Positions 1 through 8,304 of a stretch of DNA of 64,000 nt are shown one piece after another. This DNA is from an uncultured Lachnospiraceae bacterium (GTDB lineage: Bacteria; Bacillota; Clostridia; Lachnospirales; Lachnospiraceae). The stretch covers positions 50,840 to 114,839 of the forward strand of contig CAJTXA010000014.1 of assembly GCA_910579865.1 (NCBI GenBank), given 5' to 3'. Numbering within the stretch: the stretch's first letter is position 1; each line of letters opens with the position of its first letter. The translations under genes and the position numbers were made by a program. The notes below the pieces were generated by a model. That model was given only the letters and a program-made list of their open reading frames with translations. It was not told the DNA's origin and made no database searches.

Positions 1-271
1 ATTTATTTGCCAGTAGATAAGAAAGGATTTTTAAGAAGTGAGATTTACCACTTCCAAAGAAACCAGAAATCCATACACCCATTTTCGGAGTAGTTCCAAT
101 AATCCCTTTTTTATATGCTGAAAAGAAATCTGCAAAATGTTTCTGCAATTCCTTTGTTACTACATATTCATCCAATTCCTGTGCTACATTTTCTGTTTCA
201 TTCTGACCAACAATAATCACACCCTGTATATCACGATCTATCTTTTTTTCAAATATTTCTTTTATTAACAT
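1..271 (-). CDS. brxC: BREX system P-loop ATPase BrxC, N-terminal part (runs off the window)
   Basis: Ninety codons are open from an ATG at 271 to the window edge. The N-terminus carries a Walker A P-loop (GFFGSGKS, about residues 73-80) preceded by PKMGVWIS, as in BrxC/PglY, the large ATPase of bacteriophage exclusion (BREX) systems. BrxC works in the cytoplasm with the PglX methyltransferase and PglZ to methylate host DNA and block phage replication. It follows brxA and brxB, which is the order of type 1 BREX operons. A GGAGGG-type ribosome binding site sits just upstream (about 279-284). The remaining length and the downstream genes (pglX, pglZ, brxL expected) lie outside the window. Because it is cut, intactness cannot be judged. 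Confidence 0.85.
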   Translation of the reverse strand, partial: MLIKEIFEKKIDRDIQGVIIVGQNETENVAQELDEYVVTKELQKHFADFFSAYKKGIIGTTPKMGVWISGFFGSGKSHFLKILSYLLANK

Positions 272-341
272 TTGCCGTACCCTCCTAATAGATAATTAGT
301 TTTCATCTTTACACAGCTGATCTGAAATTACGCTTTTCATC

Positions 342-935
342 TTATCGCACCAATCGAAATGCCCGGTAATAATTGTCTTCTGGATATTCATTAAATATAA
401 TGAGTTCCTGTTCCGTGTAAGTACCTGGATAGAATAAAACCATAGGTACACTGGCAAAAGTCTGTGGCATATTGTAGAGAATTTTATTAAATACTTCTGG
501 TGCTTGCAATAGTGGAAAACACTTTCCTACCCCAGTCAAAAACACTACTACATTTTCTGGTGTATTCTCTGCAATATATTTAACAAGCAGGTTTTCCTTG
601 TCAGTGATTTTTAGTGTATGCTGGATTGCATCCTGCAATTTTTTGATGCCACGCTTTTCCTCCTGTGCGTAACACTTTTCCATAAAGTTCTTGTTTTGCA
701 GGTGAGCAATAATTAAATCGTATAAATCATATATCACCAGTTCAAAACCATCCGTTCCTTTTAGGTTCTTATTTTTCAAATAGGAAATTCGATTTCTTAC
801 AATCAGCTCGTCCTTTGGTGCATAATCAAACACCCAATAGTTGACCTCATTTGCTTTTCCCTTTGTTTGCCTGAAAGATGGTTTCTTTATCAGAATTTCC
901 ATCTGATCTAATCGTTCCTCAATATTTGACATCAT
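342..935 (-). CDS. brxB: BREX protein BrxB (DUF1788)
   Basis: This 197-residue protein matches the length and overall sequence character of BrxB (DUF1788), a small cytoplasmic component of type 1 BREX of unclear biochemical role. The region around VVFLTGVGKCFPLLQAPEV resembles the P-loop-like fold of the family (nucleotide binding is not established), and the C-terminal part (LFYPGTYTEQEL) is typical of it. The start overlaps the brxA stop in an ATGA arrangement, which implies translational coupling. A second ATG directly follows the first, so the start may be one codon later. Function is assigned from family resemblance and from its position between brxA and brxC. Confidence 0.85.
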   Translation of the reverse strand: MMSNIEERLDQMEILIKKPSFRQTKGKANEVNYWVFDYAPKDELIVRNRISYLKNKNLKGTDGFELVIYDLYDLIIAHLQNKNFMEKCYAQEEKRGIKKLQDAIQHTLKITDKENLLVKYIAENTPENVVVFLTGVGKCFPLLQAPEVFNKILYNMPQTFASVPMVLFYPGTYTEQELIIFNEYPEDNYYRAFRLVR

Positions 936-1534
936 CTTACCCCCGAAAGTGCCTTTACTATCTGCTCCATATCATTATCTATAAACCATCTTTCCATATC
1001 TGGTTCTAATATCGGTTTAAAAATTTTTCTTATATCCTTACCCTTATCTGTCACTCCAGCCTCAAACAAAAATGTCTTATAGCTCTTGCCCAATCTTACA
1101 AATGTGGCATCCGTCCATCCGGCTACTTTTTTACTTTGTAACTGCTTATCCTTAAAGAAAATGTTTAAATCACCTAACTTATACTCATTGCTTCCAATAA
1201 TCATTTTCTCTCGTATTACCTCATACACAAAATCAAAAAATAACGTGTCATTTGCCATAATAGCTGCAAGATTAAAAAGCTTTTGTGTCGATACATCTCC
1301 ATCTAAAAATACTGGGTAAAAACTATCTCCTATCGCCTTTATTCTTGATGATACTGTATTAAAAATTTGTATCGCTCTCTTTGGAGTAGATGCAGCAAAT
1401 ATATTTTCATTTCTGCATAACTCTTTAATTTCCTCAAAGCTCTTTCCTTCAGATAGCAACTTTACTTCATTACGAAATTCCATAAACCAAAAAGAATGCT
1501 TTACTGCTCCAGCACTATATTCTTTTCTTTTCAT
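932..1534 (-). CDS. brxA: BREX protein BrxA (DUF1819)
   Basis: This 200-residue protein resembles BrxA (DUF1819, once annotated as a putative inner-membrane protein but soluble), the first gene of type 1 BREX operons; BrxA homologues have been shown to bind DNA. Recognisable stretches are the KRKEYSAGAVKHSFWF start and the FFDFVYEVIREK block near residues 98-109. The start ATG at 1534 has an AAAGGTG ribosome binding site 8-9 bases upstream. The gene heads the operon. No clear promoter is visible in the 20-base gap to the broken regulator upstream, so transcription probably begins above that pseudogene. Confidence 0.85.
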   Translation of the reverse strand: MKRKEYSAGAVKHSFWFMEFRNEVKLLSEGKSFEEIKELCRNENIFAASTPKRAIQIFNTVSSRIKAIGDSFYPVFLDGDVSTQKLFNLAAIMANDTLFFDFVYEVIREKMIIGSNEYKLGDLNIFFKDKQLQSKKVAGWTDATFVRLGKSYKTFLFEAGVTDKGKDIRKIFKPILEPDMERWFIDNDMEQIVKALSGVR

Positions 1535-1553
1535 GTATATTTACACCTTTCCA

Positions 1554-1769
1554 TTATGATTCTATGCTCTTATCTATCTCATAATCCGAACTTGGTACAA
1601 TATCTAAGATGTCATCTATTGTACAATTTATTTTCCATCATATCTTTACAATTACATACATTGATACATTTTCATTATATGACAGCTTTGCAAGCATACC
1701 CTCACTGATACCGACCTGCTTGCGAAACTCAGTCTTCCTCTTAAACAATTTGTTATAACAAACATCCAA
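1554..1769 (-). pseudogene. Broken XRE-family small DNA-binding regulator upstream of BREX
   Basis: Reading the minus strand gives a clear small Cro/C1-type helix-turn-helix protein: YNKL near the start, then KTEFRKQVGISEGMLAKLS, NENVSMYVIVKI, and a tail reading CTIDDILDIVPSS. This family normally has about 65-75 residues. Two lesions are visible. A TGA codon follows VKI where the family has Cys (VKIC), and the WKLLIDK-like segment after YNKL is missing. No good ATG start remains; the 1769 coordinate uses a TTG and is approximate. The frame ends 20 bases before brxA, so this was probably the local regulator of the BREX operon or of an earlier occupant of the site. Confidence 0.7.
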
Positions 1770-2045
1770 TCTTCTTTTCTTCTAAACCTATAAATTCTCC
1801 TGACAAATTCAATAGCCTTCTTTTCACAAAAACAAATAATCTAGCATTATAAATTATATCATACATCCCCTAATAATAATATAAAAATATGCAAGTTCTT
1901 GAAGTTTGAATGAAATTGGGAGCATCTACCATCCCAGGCAAAAACCGAATGGAATCAAGAAAACTAATTTGGAAACCAGAAAACCAGATAATCTCCTAAA
2001 ATGAGACTTCTGGACGGAAGAGCCGCTGACCAAATGTGTTATATT
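1770..2045. other. Intergenic stretch, no gene seen
   Basis: This AT-rich spacer between the broken XRE gene and the tuf-derived repeat shows no convincing coding frame, RNA or terminator. It may hold the BREX promoter (minus strand), but I see no consensus pair I trust. Confidence 0.4.
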
Positions 2046-2259
2046 TTTAGAACCATTTTAGAACCACTAGCCATTTTCAATAAAATTCCAGTAAGCGGTT
2101 TTTCCTTTTGTTCGCTATTATTTTTAGTCATTAAAAAACCGCAACCCCTTGATTTCTCAAAGGATTGCGATGCTTATTTTTATTATTTGGCTCTAATCGA
2201 AAGATTACTCAATAATAGAAGCAACCTTATCAGATCCAGCTGTTCTACCACTCTCACGA
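2046..2259 (-). repeat. Degenerate duplicate of the tuf 3' end and its terminator (left copy)
   Basis: About 214 bp align to 8086-8304 with scattered substitutions and single-base gaps (by eye roughly 85-90 percent identical). The alignment covers the last 18 codons of tuf (2205-2259; the frame reads TRESGRTAGSDKVASIIE then stop, against the intact REGGRTVGSGKVASIIE), the tuf terminator hairpin and an AGAACC/AGAGCC tandem motif beyond it. Homology stops abruptly at CTCACGA on both sides. The copy has drifted and codes for nothing. A displaced gene end in the same orientation as the intact gene is what site-specific integration into a gene 3' end leaves behind, so this is a candidate attachment-site remnant. 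Confidence 0.85.
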
Positions 2260-2437
2260 GTTTAACTTATGATAACAAAATATAAAAAAAAGGTATTTTT
2301 TTGATGAAATTCTATTATTTTAATACTATTATTTCTATTATTTTAAATAAATGGTATCAAAGTGATATCACAAACATTTTTCTTTTCTACGATTCTTTCT
2401 TGGTAATTTTTCTTTATCTACTCAATTTCTAATATTT

Positions 2438-3874
2438 TTATTTTACCATCTGATACCTCTTCATTTTAGTTGTCCCTGTTTCTAAAATCTTGCCATCAGC
2501 AACCAGCATCTTTAACAAAGTTCTTGTTCTTGTTCTACCTATCACTAACCACTCAGCCACTTCAGCTACCTTATATTCCATATCTGGCTGCATCTTACTC
2601 AAAATCAGTTCCTTTTGTTTTTGGGTTTTTTCTGTCACTTTTTTTAACTCATTACGAATAAAGGAAAGTTTCAAAATTGTTCTATCTGGTGAATACTCTT
2701 CTATCACCTCTGGTGTAATCCATCCTTGATTTTCCCAAACAGAATAAATATCTGGTACACCACTTCCTGCTCGCTCACCAATACCAATCATATTAAACAT
2801 CTTCATAAGTGTTTTATTTCTTGGATCAGAAATACTACCTTTTAGCATCTGATTCTTTCCAGTACGTATAATGCCTGGATTTTCCATTACAATACGATCT
2901 GGTTCTTTCTTAATCACTACACCTCTTGGCAAATAAAAATCTGTATTCACAAGACAATTTGCAAGTGCTTCCCGAATTGCCTTATGTACAGAAGTATCAT
3001 CTATTCTTACAGCTCCTTCTAGTTGAAAAGGTATTTTAATATCTTTTACCAGTTTTCCATATACTCGAAAAAAGAAATCAAATAAATTGCCTGTCCAATC
3101 TCCTGAACTAGATTGCAAACGATCGGTCCAACGAATCATTGGATCTAATAATTCTCTAAAATCAAGAAAATACTCTGGGTATTCATATAAAATTTTATAT
3201 TCATTTCCAAACATCAATAAACCTGCTGCTGTTGGATGGAGTTTATTGTCTGCATAAAGTACTCTAGCAGCACCAATTCTTTCCAAATAATCAGCATCTT
3301 CTAACTGTCCCCAAACGTGTTCCCTCCGATATACCATATGACGATTCCGATAAGCATGTACTGTTTCCATATTGAATACATCCATCTGCATCTCTTCAAG
3401 AACTTTCATATCCATTGTATCTTCTGTCTGATCACGAAGCATTGCTTTTACCTCGCTAGGGTCACAACGATAATCCCCTTCCCCATTACGCCGATAAGTT
3501 CCCTTAAACATATCCTGTCCAATATAAATTGGTTTCTGTTCCCTCTTTGCTTTTGGAACATAAATCACCATAATGGTATCTTCTCCAATCTGATAGGTCT
3601 GAACATCTTTCTCTGATAAAAGATTTAAGTTTACTTTTTGCAAATTATTAATGGTATTCCAAAAATCTCTGCACAATTTGCTTTCCTCTTGCAATCCTGT
3701 CGTATACCAACTTCCGTCTTCCCTTTCTTTCACACCTAAAATGATTACTCCACCATTGCAGTTTGCAAATGCAGAATACGTACTCCATAAGGAATCTGGT
3801 AAACCACTCTTCGCTTTCTTTACTTCTCGGCAATTATCTTCTCTCTATTGATTAAATTGAGATAAATCAAACAT
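2438..3874 (-). pseudogene. Schlafen/AlbA_2-type ATP-binding HTH protein with an in-frame amber codon
   Basis: The natural start is the ATG at 3874, with a GGAGGG ribosome binding site 6 bases upstream. The frame reads MFDLSQFNQ, then a TAG stop at 3845-3847 (codon 10), then continues in the same frame for about 468 more codons. The protein has an N-terminal AlbA_2/Schlafen-like domain (NCREVKKAKSGLP, FANCNGGVIILGV), a middle region, a GHKL-like ATP-binding segment (ALANCLVNTDFY ... GIGERAGSG, near the C-terminal third) and a C-terminal winged helix. Such COG2865 proteins are common in genomic islands; some may act in defence or regulation. Either the gene is dead, or a shorter product starts at an internal codon such as that at 3733. 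No other lesion is seen. Confidence 0.7.
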
Positions 3875-4005
3875 CAAATACCCTCCAAAATCATGTTTTT
3901 CTAATCAACCTTCTTCACAACGAAAAAACTATTTTTATTTTCTTTCATTATCTTTCTTGATTGTACGCCATGAAAATTTTTTCAACAAAATATTTTTTAA
4001 GTTTA

Positions 4006-4116
4006 TTATAAATCATATAAATTTTCTCTTTTGTTTTCATTTCCTACATCTACTTCAAAATTTTCTATGATAGTAACATAAGTTTCTGATTCTGTATCTT
4101 CACTTCTTATATCTAC
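4006..4116 (-). pseudogene. Unidentified C-terminal coding remnant
   Basis: A short frame reads VDIRSEDTESETYVTIIEN, then FEVDVGNENKRENLYDL and a stop. The clean codon use and acidic/polar ending look like the tail of a real protein, but I do not recognise it. It lies directly beyond the broken HsdM fragment, separated by a frameshift, and is probably another piece of the decayed island. Confidence 0.3.
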
Positions 4117-4688
4117 TTTGTTCTATTGCTGGAAATTGTGGAGTATAATACTCCACTCTTTTCCACATTTGACGTATACATTCCCATTAAATATTCATAA
4201 GCATCCTCAAATGCATCAATCGTATTCTCCTGATAACTATCCAATTTCATCTTACCAACACTATTGAGCAACTTCACCAGTTTTTCATTTCTCTTTGCTA
4301 CTGTTTTACCTAATTTATTACTATTTACATCTATATCATCAAATAATCCTTTAAAATTCTTCTCACTATCTCTCTTCTGTGTGGATGCCTCAATATTACG
4401 AAATACCAGTTCCAGTGTTTCATTCAAATTTTCATTTTCTGGTGCTTTTTTATGTATATTACAAAAAAGCTCACTTGGCAGAATAAAATATCCTTTTGAT
4501 TGAATTAAATCTTCTCTTGCCTGCTCTACCTCTTCGTCCAATAATTTTATATAATCAAAACTAATATTACCTGCTTCTAACTCTCCCTGATTTACATAAT
4601 TGGTAAAGTTCTCTGAAATATATCGATAAAACAGTCTCCTTACACACTTTTTCACAATAATTATACTATAAAATATCTTAATTGTCAT
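4113..4688 (-). pseudogene. hsdM: Fragment of type I restriction-modification methyltransferase HsdM
   Basis: Residues from about 17 onward (RLFYRYISENFTNYVN, EEVEQAREDLIQSKGYFI, LFDDIDVNSNKLGKTVAKR, TIDAFEDAYEYLMGMY, NVEKSG) are a close match in character to the N-terminal helical domain of HsdM, the N6-adenine methyltransferase subunit of type I R-M systems. After NVEKSG the expected GEFYTPQ motif appears only in another frame (EYYTPQ), so there is a frameshift at about 4125. The entire SAM-binding catalytic domain with NPPF is absent, as are HsdS and HsdR. The first 15 or so residues are junction sequence and not HsdM. This is a dead fragment of about 150 of the usual roughly 500 residues. 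Confidence 0.8.
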
Positions 4689-5891
4689 TTACTGACCAAA
4701 ACAATTTGGCCAGTATTTCTTCTTTTTCATCAGCTCCTGTTGATTCATTCTCCTCTGCTGATTATATTTTACTGCTTCATTCCTAGCTTCTTCCAACTTT
4801 TGCTTCCTTGACTTTGGAGCAAGAAAAAGTTCCCTTGATGCCACAAACTACTTTAACTTTTCAGCTTGCTCAGTAAGATCTGTTGTTTCTTTCTTCAAAC
4901 AGAATATTTTCTTCTTATATGTTTCCAACAGATGATTTCTTGAAACCACTTTATTAAAAATATCCATGATTTTATTCCAGTCACTTTTCTTTACCTTAAT
5001 ATACTCCTCCCCACCAAACAGGCTGTTCACTGGAACAGCAATATTTTTCATCTTCTTGGTTTCCACAACAACTTTCTTTGAAATTCTTTTCAAGGTATCA
5101 GCTCTTAAATCATGTTTTGCAAAGACTTCCTGATTATTCTTGTCTTTTGCCTCCATTTTTTTCACTCGTTTTACAAGTTCCTGTGAGTATAATACCAGTT
5201 TCTAATTATATACTTCTATTTCTTGTACCTGCCAATAAAGCTTATCTGTCACTTGCTCTAAATTTTTCTTGTGTTGTTCCAATCCTTCATTCTGTCTGCC
5301 CAACACCTTTGCCTGCTGTTTTACCCTTTTCTTTGCAAAGTTCTGTCAGATAGGCTCTCTTCCTCTCCTGCCATGCCACAGTTTTATTTTGTTTTCTACT
5401 CACTGCCTTTGTAAATCCCATCTCCTGAAATGCTTTCGTCAAACTGTTTCGTGTTTCTATCCCTTTTTTATAACCATGTGCTACAGGAATATAATCTATA
5501 TGTAAATGTGGTATTGCTTCATCAAGGTGCATCTCACAATTAAATAAATATAAATTTGGATTTCGTTCTTGAAATGTTTTCGCATACTTTTCCAATACTT
5601 TGATAACAGACCCCGCCTTTTCTATCAGCTTTCCATTTTCAGAATATTCAATCTCTTTCAAATAATTTTCTTTTTGTCTATCCTTTCTTTTTTTGTAGTA
5701 TTATACTTTCTAAATGCTTCTTCAAAACATATTTTATAAGCAACTTCTAAAGATTCTTTCTTATAAATCCGATTCCAACTTGTCCGTTCAAATGCTACAT
5801 TTTTACTTTATTACTTATGACACGTTGTATCAGAAATAAGGCACTCTGCGAGGCTATTTATTCTTTCATCATTCCTTTTAAAGTAACTCAT
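4689..5891 (-). pseudogene. Decayed MobV-type relaxase / plasmid recombination (Mob) protein
   Basis: From an ATG at 5891 the frame reads MSYFKRNDERINSLAECL, hits two adjacent TAA codons, and continues in frame through FERTSWNRIYKKESLEVAY and EEAFRKYN. It then shifts frame in an A-rich run near 5690 into KRKDRQKENYLKEIE and the hallmark NCEMHLDEAIPHLHID (around 5500), the metal-binding His-rich motif of MobV/Pre relaxases that nick plasmid or ICE transfer origins. A further frame change near 5290 leads to a coiled-coil C-terminal part (4848-5165), another stop, and a basic tail ending at 4689. At least two frameshifts and three stops make it non-functional. It marks the region as a former mobilisable element. 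Confidence 0.8.
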
Positions 5892-5938
5892 AATTTACTA
5901 CAAGACTTATCCTCTACTCTATTCAAGATAGCTATTTC

Positions 5939-6350
5939 CTATCTCTCATATAAATTATGATTCACTTCTGCACTGTAATAACTATTAATTGTATTTGGTA
6001 CATTATAAAGTGCTGTCAAAAGATATGTCTTAATATTCATAATATAGCTTGTAGTCTTTGTCATACTAGCAAGTACATACCAGATATGGCTGCCATTTAA
6101 TTTTAAAAATTTCTCTTTTACCAATTCATAGGGATAATCTGTATTTGCTATCTGAACTGTTTTTCTTGGAACTGATACCATATCAGTAATAATCTCCACC
6201 AATTCATTAAGTAATTCATAATTACATCCCATATCTATCTTTTGTACCTTATATTCAATATTTTCTTTTACTAATTGTGTATAAGTATCCATCACATCCA
6301 TCTTATCTTCTACTTGATGGATAGATAAATTATCTCTAATTGAAAGTACT
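5939..6350 (-). pseudogene. C-terminal remnant of a RepA-type replication initiator (DUF6017)
   Basis: The minus strand reads MDTYTQLVKENIEYKV, ELVEIITDMVSVPRKTVQIA, KLNGSHIWYVLASM and IKTYLLTALYNVPNTINSYY, which has the layout of the DUF6017 domain closing the replication initiator A proteins of Clostridia plasmids and integrative elements. The N-terminal RepA domain is missing. The open frame upstream of about 6350 runs antisense to a plus-strand XRE gene and is not real coding. It is a 3' fragment of about 137 codons with its own stop at 5939. Confidence 0.65.
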
Positions 6351-6384
6351 ATACTATAAAAAATCGAAAAAAAGCGGTAACGGC

Positions 6385-6891
6385 ATGGATAATATACTTC
6401 AGATAGCAGAACGGGTAAAATAACTCCATAAAAATCTAGGTTTGAATTAAAGTGAATTTTGCAAAAAGCTAGGCATAAAGCAATCCACCCTATCCAGTTA
6501 TGAAAACGGAATGGTATCTCCGTCCAACGAGGTACTTTATGCCATAGCAAAGCAATATCACGTTTCTTTGGATTGGCTTTTTGGTATTTCAGACAATGAA
6601 TTTTCTTTATCGTCTATGGGCGATATTATCAGTTTTCTTTTGGAGTTGAACGAATTAAAAGAATTGCGCTATGAACTGGAAATCAACGATAAATTTTTCA
6701 ATGACATAGAAACCGAAGATAACCGTTGGTATGCCAACATTAAATTCTATGGGAATGAAAAAGGACATTTATATAATGCAGATATGTGTCAATTCCTTGC
6801 TTCATTGAATGAGAACTGGGAAAGTTTTGAATCCTACTTTACACCAAAAGATATGTTTGATATTTGGAAAAAACAGAGTGACAGCGAATAA
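6385..6891 (+). pseudogene. XRE-family regulator with two in-frame stop codons
   Basis: From the ATG at 6385 the frame gives MDNILQIAERVK, TAA (6421-6423), LHKNLGLN, TAA (6448-6450), SEFCKKLGIKQSTLSSYENG and on through a full helix-turn-helix (family consensus here is KELR and LNQSEF, so both stops replace Gln/Glu codons by one base change). The remaining 126 residues after an internal ATG at 6511 encode a C-terminal domain ending IWKKQSDSE but lack the first helices of the HTH. The regulator is of the type often carried by ICEs and plasmids. No promoter is evident. It is most likely inactive. Confidence 0.7.
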
Positions 6892-6982
6892 GAAGAGAAC
6901 TACAAGCCAGTTTAACTATTAATCTGGCAAGTGGCTCTCTTTATATGCAAATCGCAAAAGTCATTCGATTTAAAAACACAAT

Positions 6983-7162
6983 TTAATTTGAATTGAAATG
7001 TACTATTTGAGGAAGAATCCCACTTCTATTTAATTGATTTTCACGTGGCTGTATTACATTATTTTCTACTAAAGAGTGATACATTCTAAGAGCTTCGACC
7101 AAAGAATCATATTGTTCATCAACTTCCATATTAAGTGATTGAATTTTATCAATGATACTCAT
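6983..7162 (-). CDS. Small 59-residue protein coupled to the SDH-type protease
   Basis: The start ATG (7160-7162) overlaps the stop of the upstream protease gene in a TAATG arrangement and has a strong AAGGAGG ribosome binding site. The product (MSIIDKIQSLNMEVDEQYDS ... HFNSN) is acidic in the N-terminal half, predicted mostly helical, and has no signal peptide or membrane segment. I do not recognise the family. The overlap implies it was made together with the protease, so it may be a partner or inhibitor of it; that is inference. It is the only apparently intact complete gene between the two tuf-end copies. Confidence 0.55.
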   Translation of the reverse strand: MSIIDKIQSLNMEVDEQYDSLVEALRMYHSLVENNVIQPRENQLNRSGILPQIVHFNSN

Positions 7163-8018
7163 TATAAAAACCTCCTTGTATGAACAAAAACCCCAAAATT
7201 ATATTTAGCTACATAGTCCTTCATTATAGAATAATAATCATCAATTTTACAGATCAATTCCTTATCATCTCCGTAATCTATAATTTTTAAATTCATTTCT
7301 CTTAACTCTTCCAGATTAATTGCTCTTCCATGAGATTTCCATATATTATTATTACTTAATTTATTAGCAATTTCATTTGCACGCTGCTTCTTTTCTTCTA
7401 AGGTAACATTTGTTCTATCAGAATGAACTACCCAGTCTTTAAACTTATATTTCACCAACCATTTTTGAATCAAATCAACTGCAAGCTCCTTCGCCTGTTC
7501 ATATGCTCGCAATTCTGCTAAATCAAAATCTTTAAGAATTAAAAATTCCGCTTGTGAAATAGTATTATTCTGTGCTTTAGCTAATAAATCATTAATCTTA
7601 TCTAGGTATCCCAATGCAGCAACTAATTTCCCATCTCTATTTTGTACTTGAGGATCAACTGGACCTAATGCGTTATAATAATTCATATAAATATTATCTC
7701 CACTCATGCAAAAAATAGTTCCTGCACTATAAGCAAAATTAGGCACAATAAAATTTACCTCAGAATAAAAATGTTTAAAAATAGTGATATTCTGTTCACA
7801 GGATTTAAACTGCCACCTGGAGTAGTAAGTATAATATAACATGTAGTTTTTGGTTCAGCTTCACTTTGCAGATCTTCAACCACTCTTTTCATCTGATCCT
7901 CGGCTGAGTCAAAAATCTCCCCACAATATACTATTACATCTGTGTTTAAATAGTTCTCTAAATCTTATAATTTCTCTTTAATCAAAGCTCTTGCCGTTTC
8001 ATCAATAGGATTTACCAT
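7162..8018 (-). pseudogene. SDH-family Clp-fold serine protease, broken
   Basis: The start ATG at 8018 has an AAGGAG site 7 bases upstream, and an extended -10 (TGCTATAAT) lies near 8035. The frame reads MVNPIDETARALIKEKL, TAA, then DLENYLNTDVIVYCGEIFDS, on to YIILTTPGGS, where a frameshift near 7800 moves it to the frame that reads TIFKHFYSEVNFIVPNFA, SAGTIFCMSGD and ALGPVDPQV. The Clp/crotonase-like fold with a Ser nucleophile in SAGT matches the serine dehydrogenase proteinase (SDH, PF01972) family, a cytosolic protease of unknown target often found in defence or mobile islands. One stop and one frameshift make it a pseudogene; the part from 7842 to 7162 remains open. Confidence 0.7.
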
Positions 8019-8085
8019 AAATATCACTCCTTGCGTTTATTATAGCACAAAAAATATATAAAAATTATTAAATCTTGATGGATTT

Positions 8086-8304
8086 CTAAAATAGAGCCAT
8101 TTTAGAGCCACAAGCCATTTTCCATGAAATTCCGGCAAGTGGCTTTTCCTTTTGTTCGCTATTATTTTTAGACATTAAGAAACCGCAACCCCCTTGATTT
8201 CTCAAAGGATTGCGGTGCTTATTTTACTTATTTGGCTCTAATCTAAAGATTACTCAATAATAGAAGCAACCTTACCAGATCCAACTGTTCTACCACCCTC
8301 ACGA
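8086..8304 (-). repeat. Intact tuf 3' end plus terminator (right copy of the duplication)
   Basis: This is the genuine end of tuf (8250-8304) with its terminator and an AGAGCC tandem motif, and it is the partner of the copy at 2046-2259. Both copies have the same orientation, so they are direct repeats about 6 kb apart enclosing the decayed mobile genes. Confidence 0.85.
8177..8220 (-). terminator. tuf transcription terminator
   Basis: A hairpin with CCGCAA/TTGCGG ends (8183-8215) and further pairing inside (CCTTTGA/TCAAGG) lies 35-65 bases after the tuf stop. A second inverted repeat, AGCCAC ... GTGGCT (about 8108-8144), follows. Both features are duplicated in the left copy. Confidence 0.75.

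Noticed and set aside
2001..2285. Plus-strand open frame of 94 codons
   Set aside because: It lies on the opposite strand of the duplicated tuf end and terminator; not a gene.
6351..6550. N-terminal part of a minus-strand frame joined to the RepA tail
   Set aside because: This part is antisense to the XRE gene at 6385-6891 and shows no RepA similarity; the genuine fragment ends near 6350.
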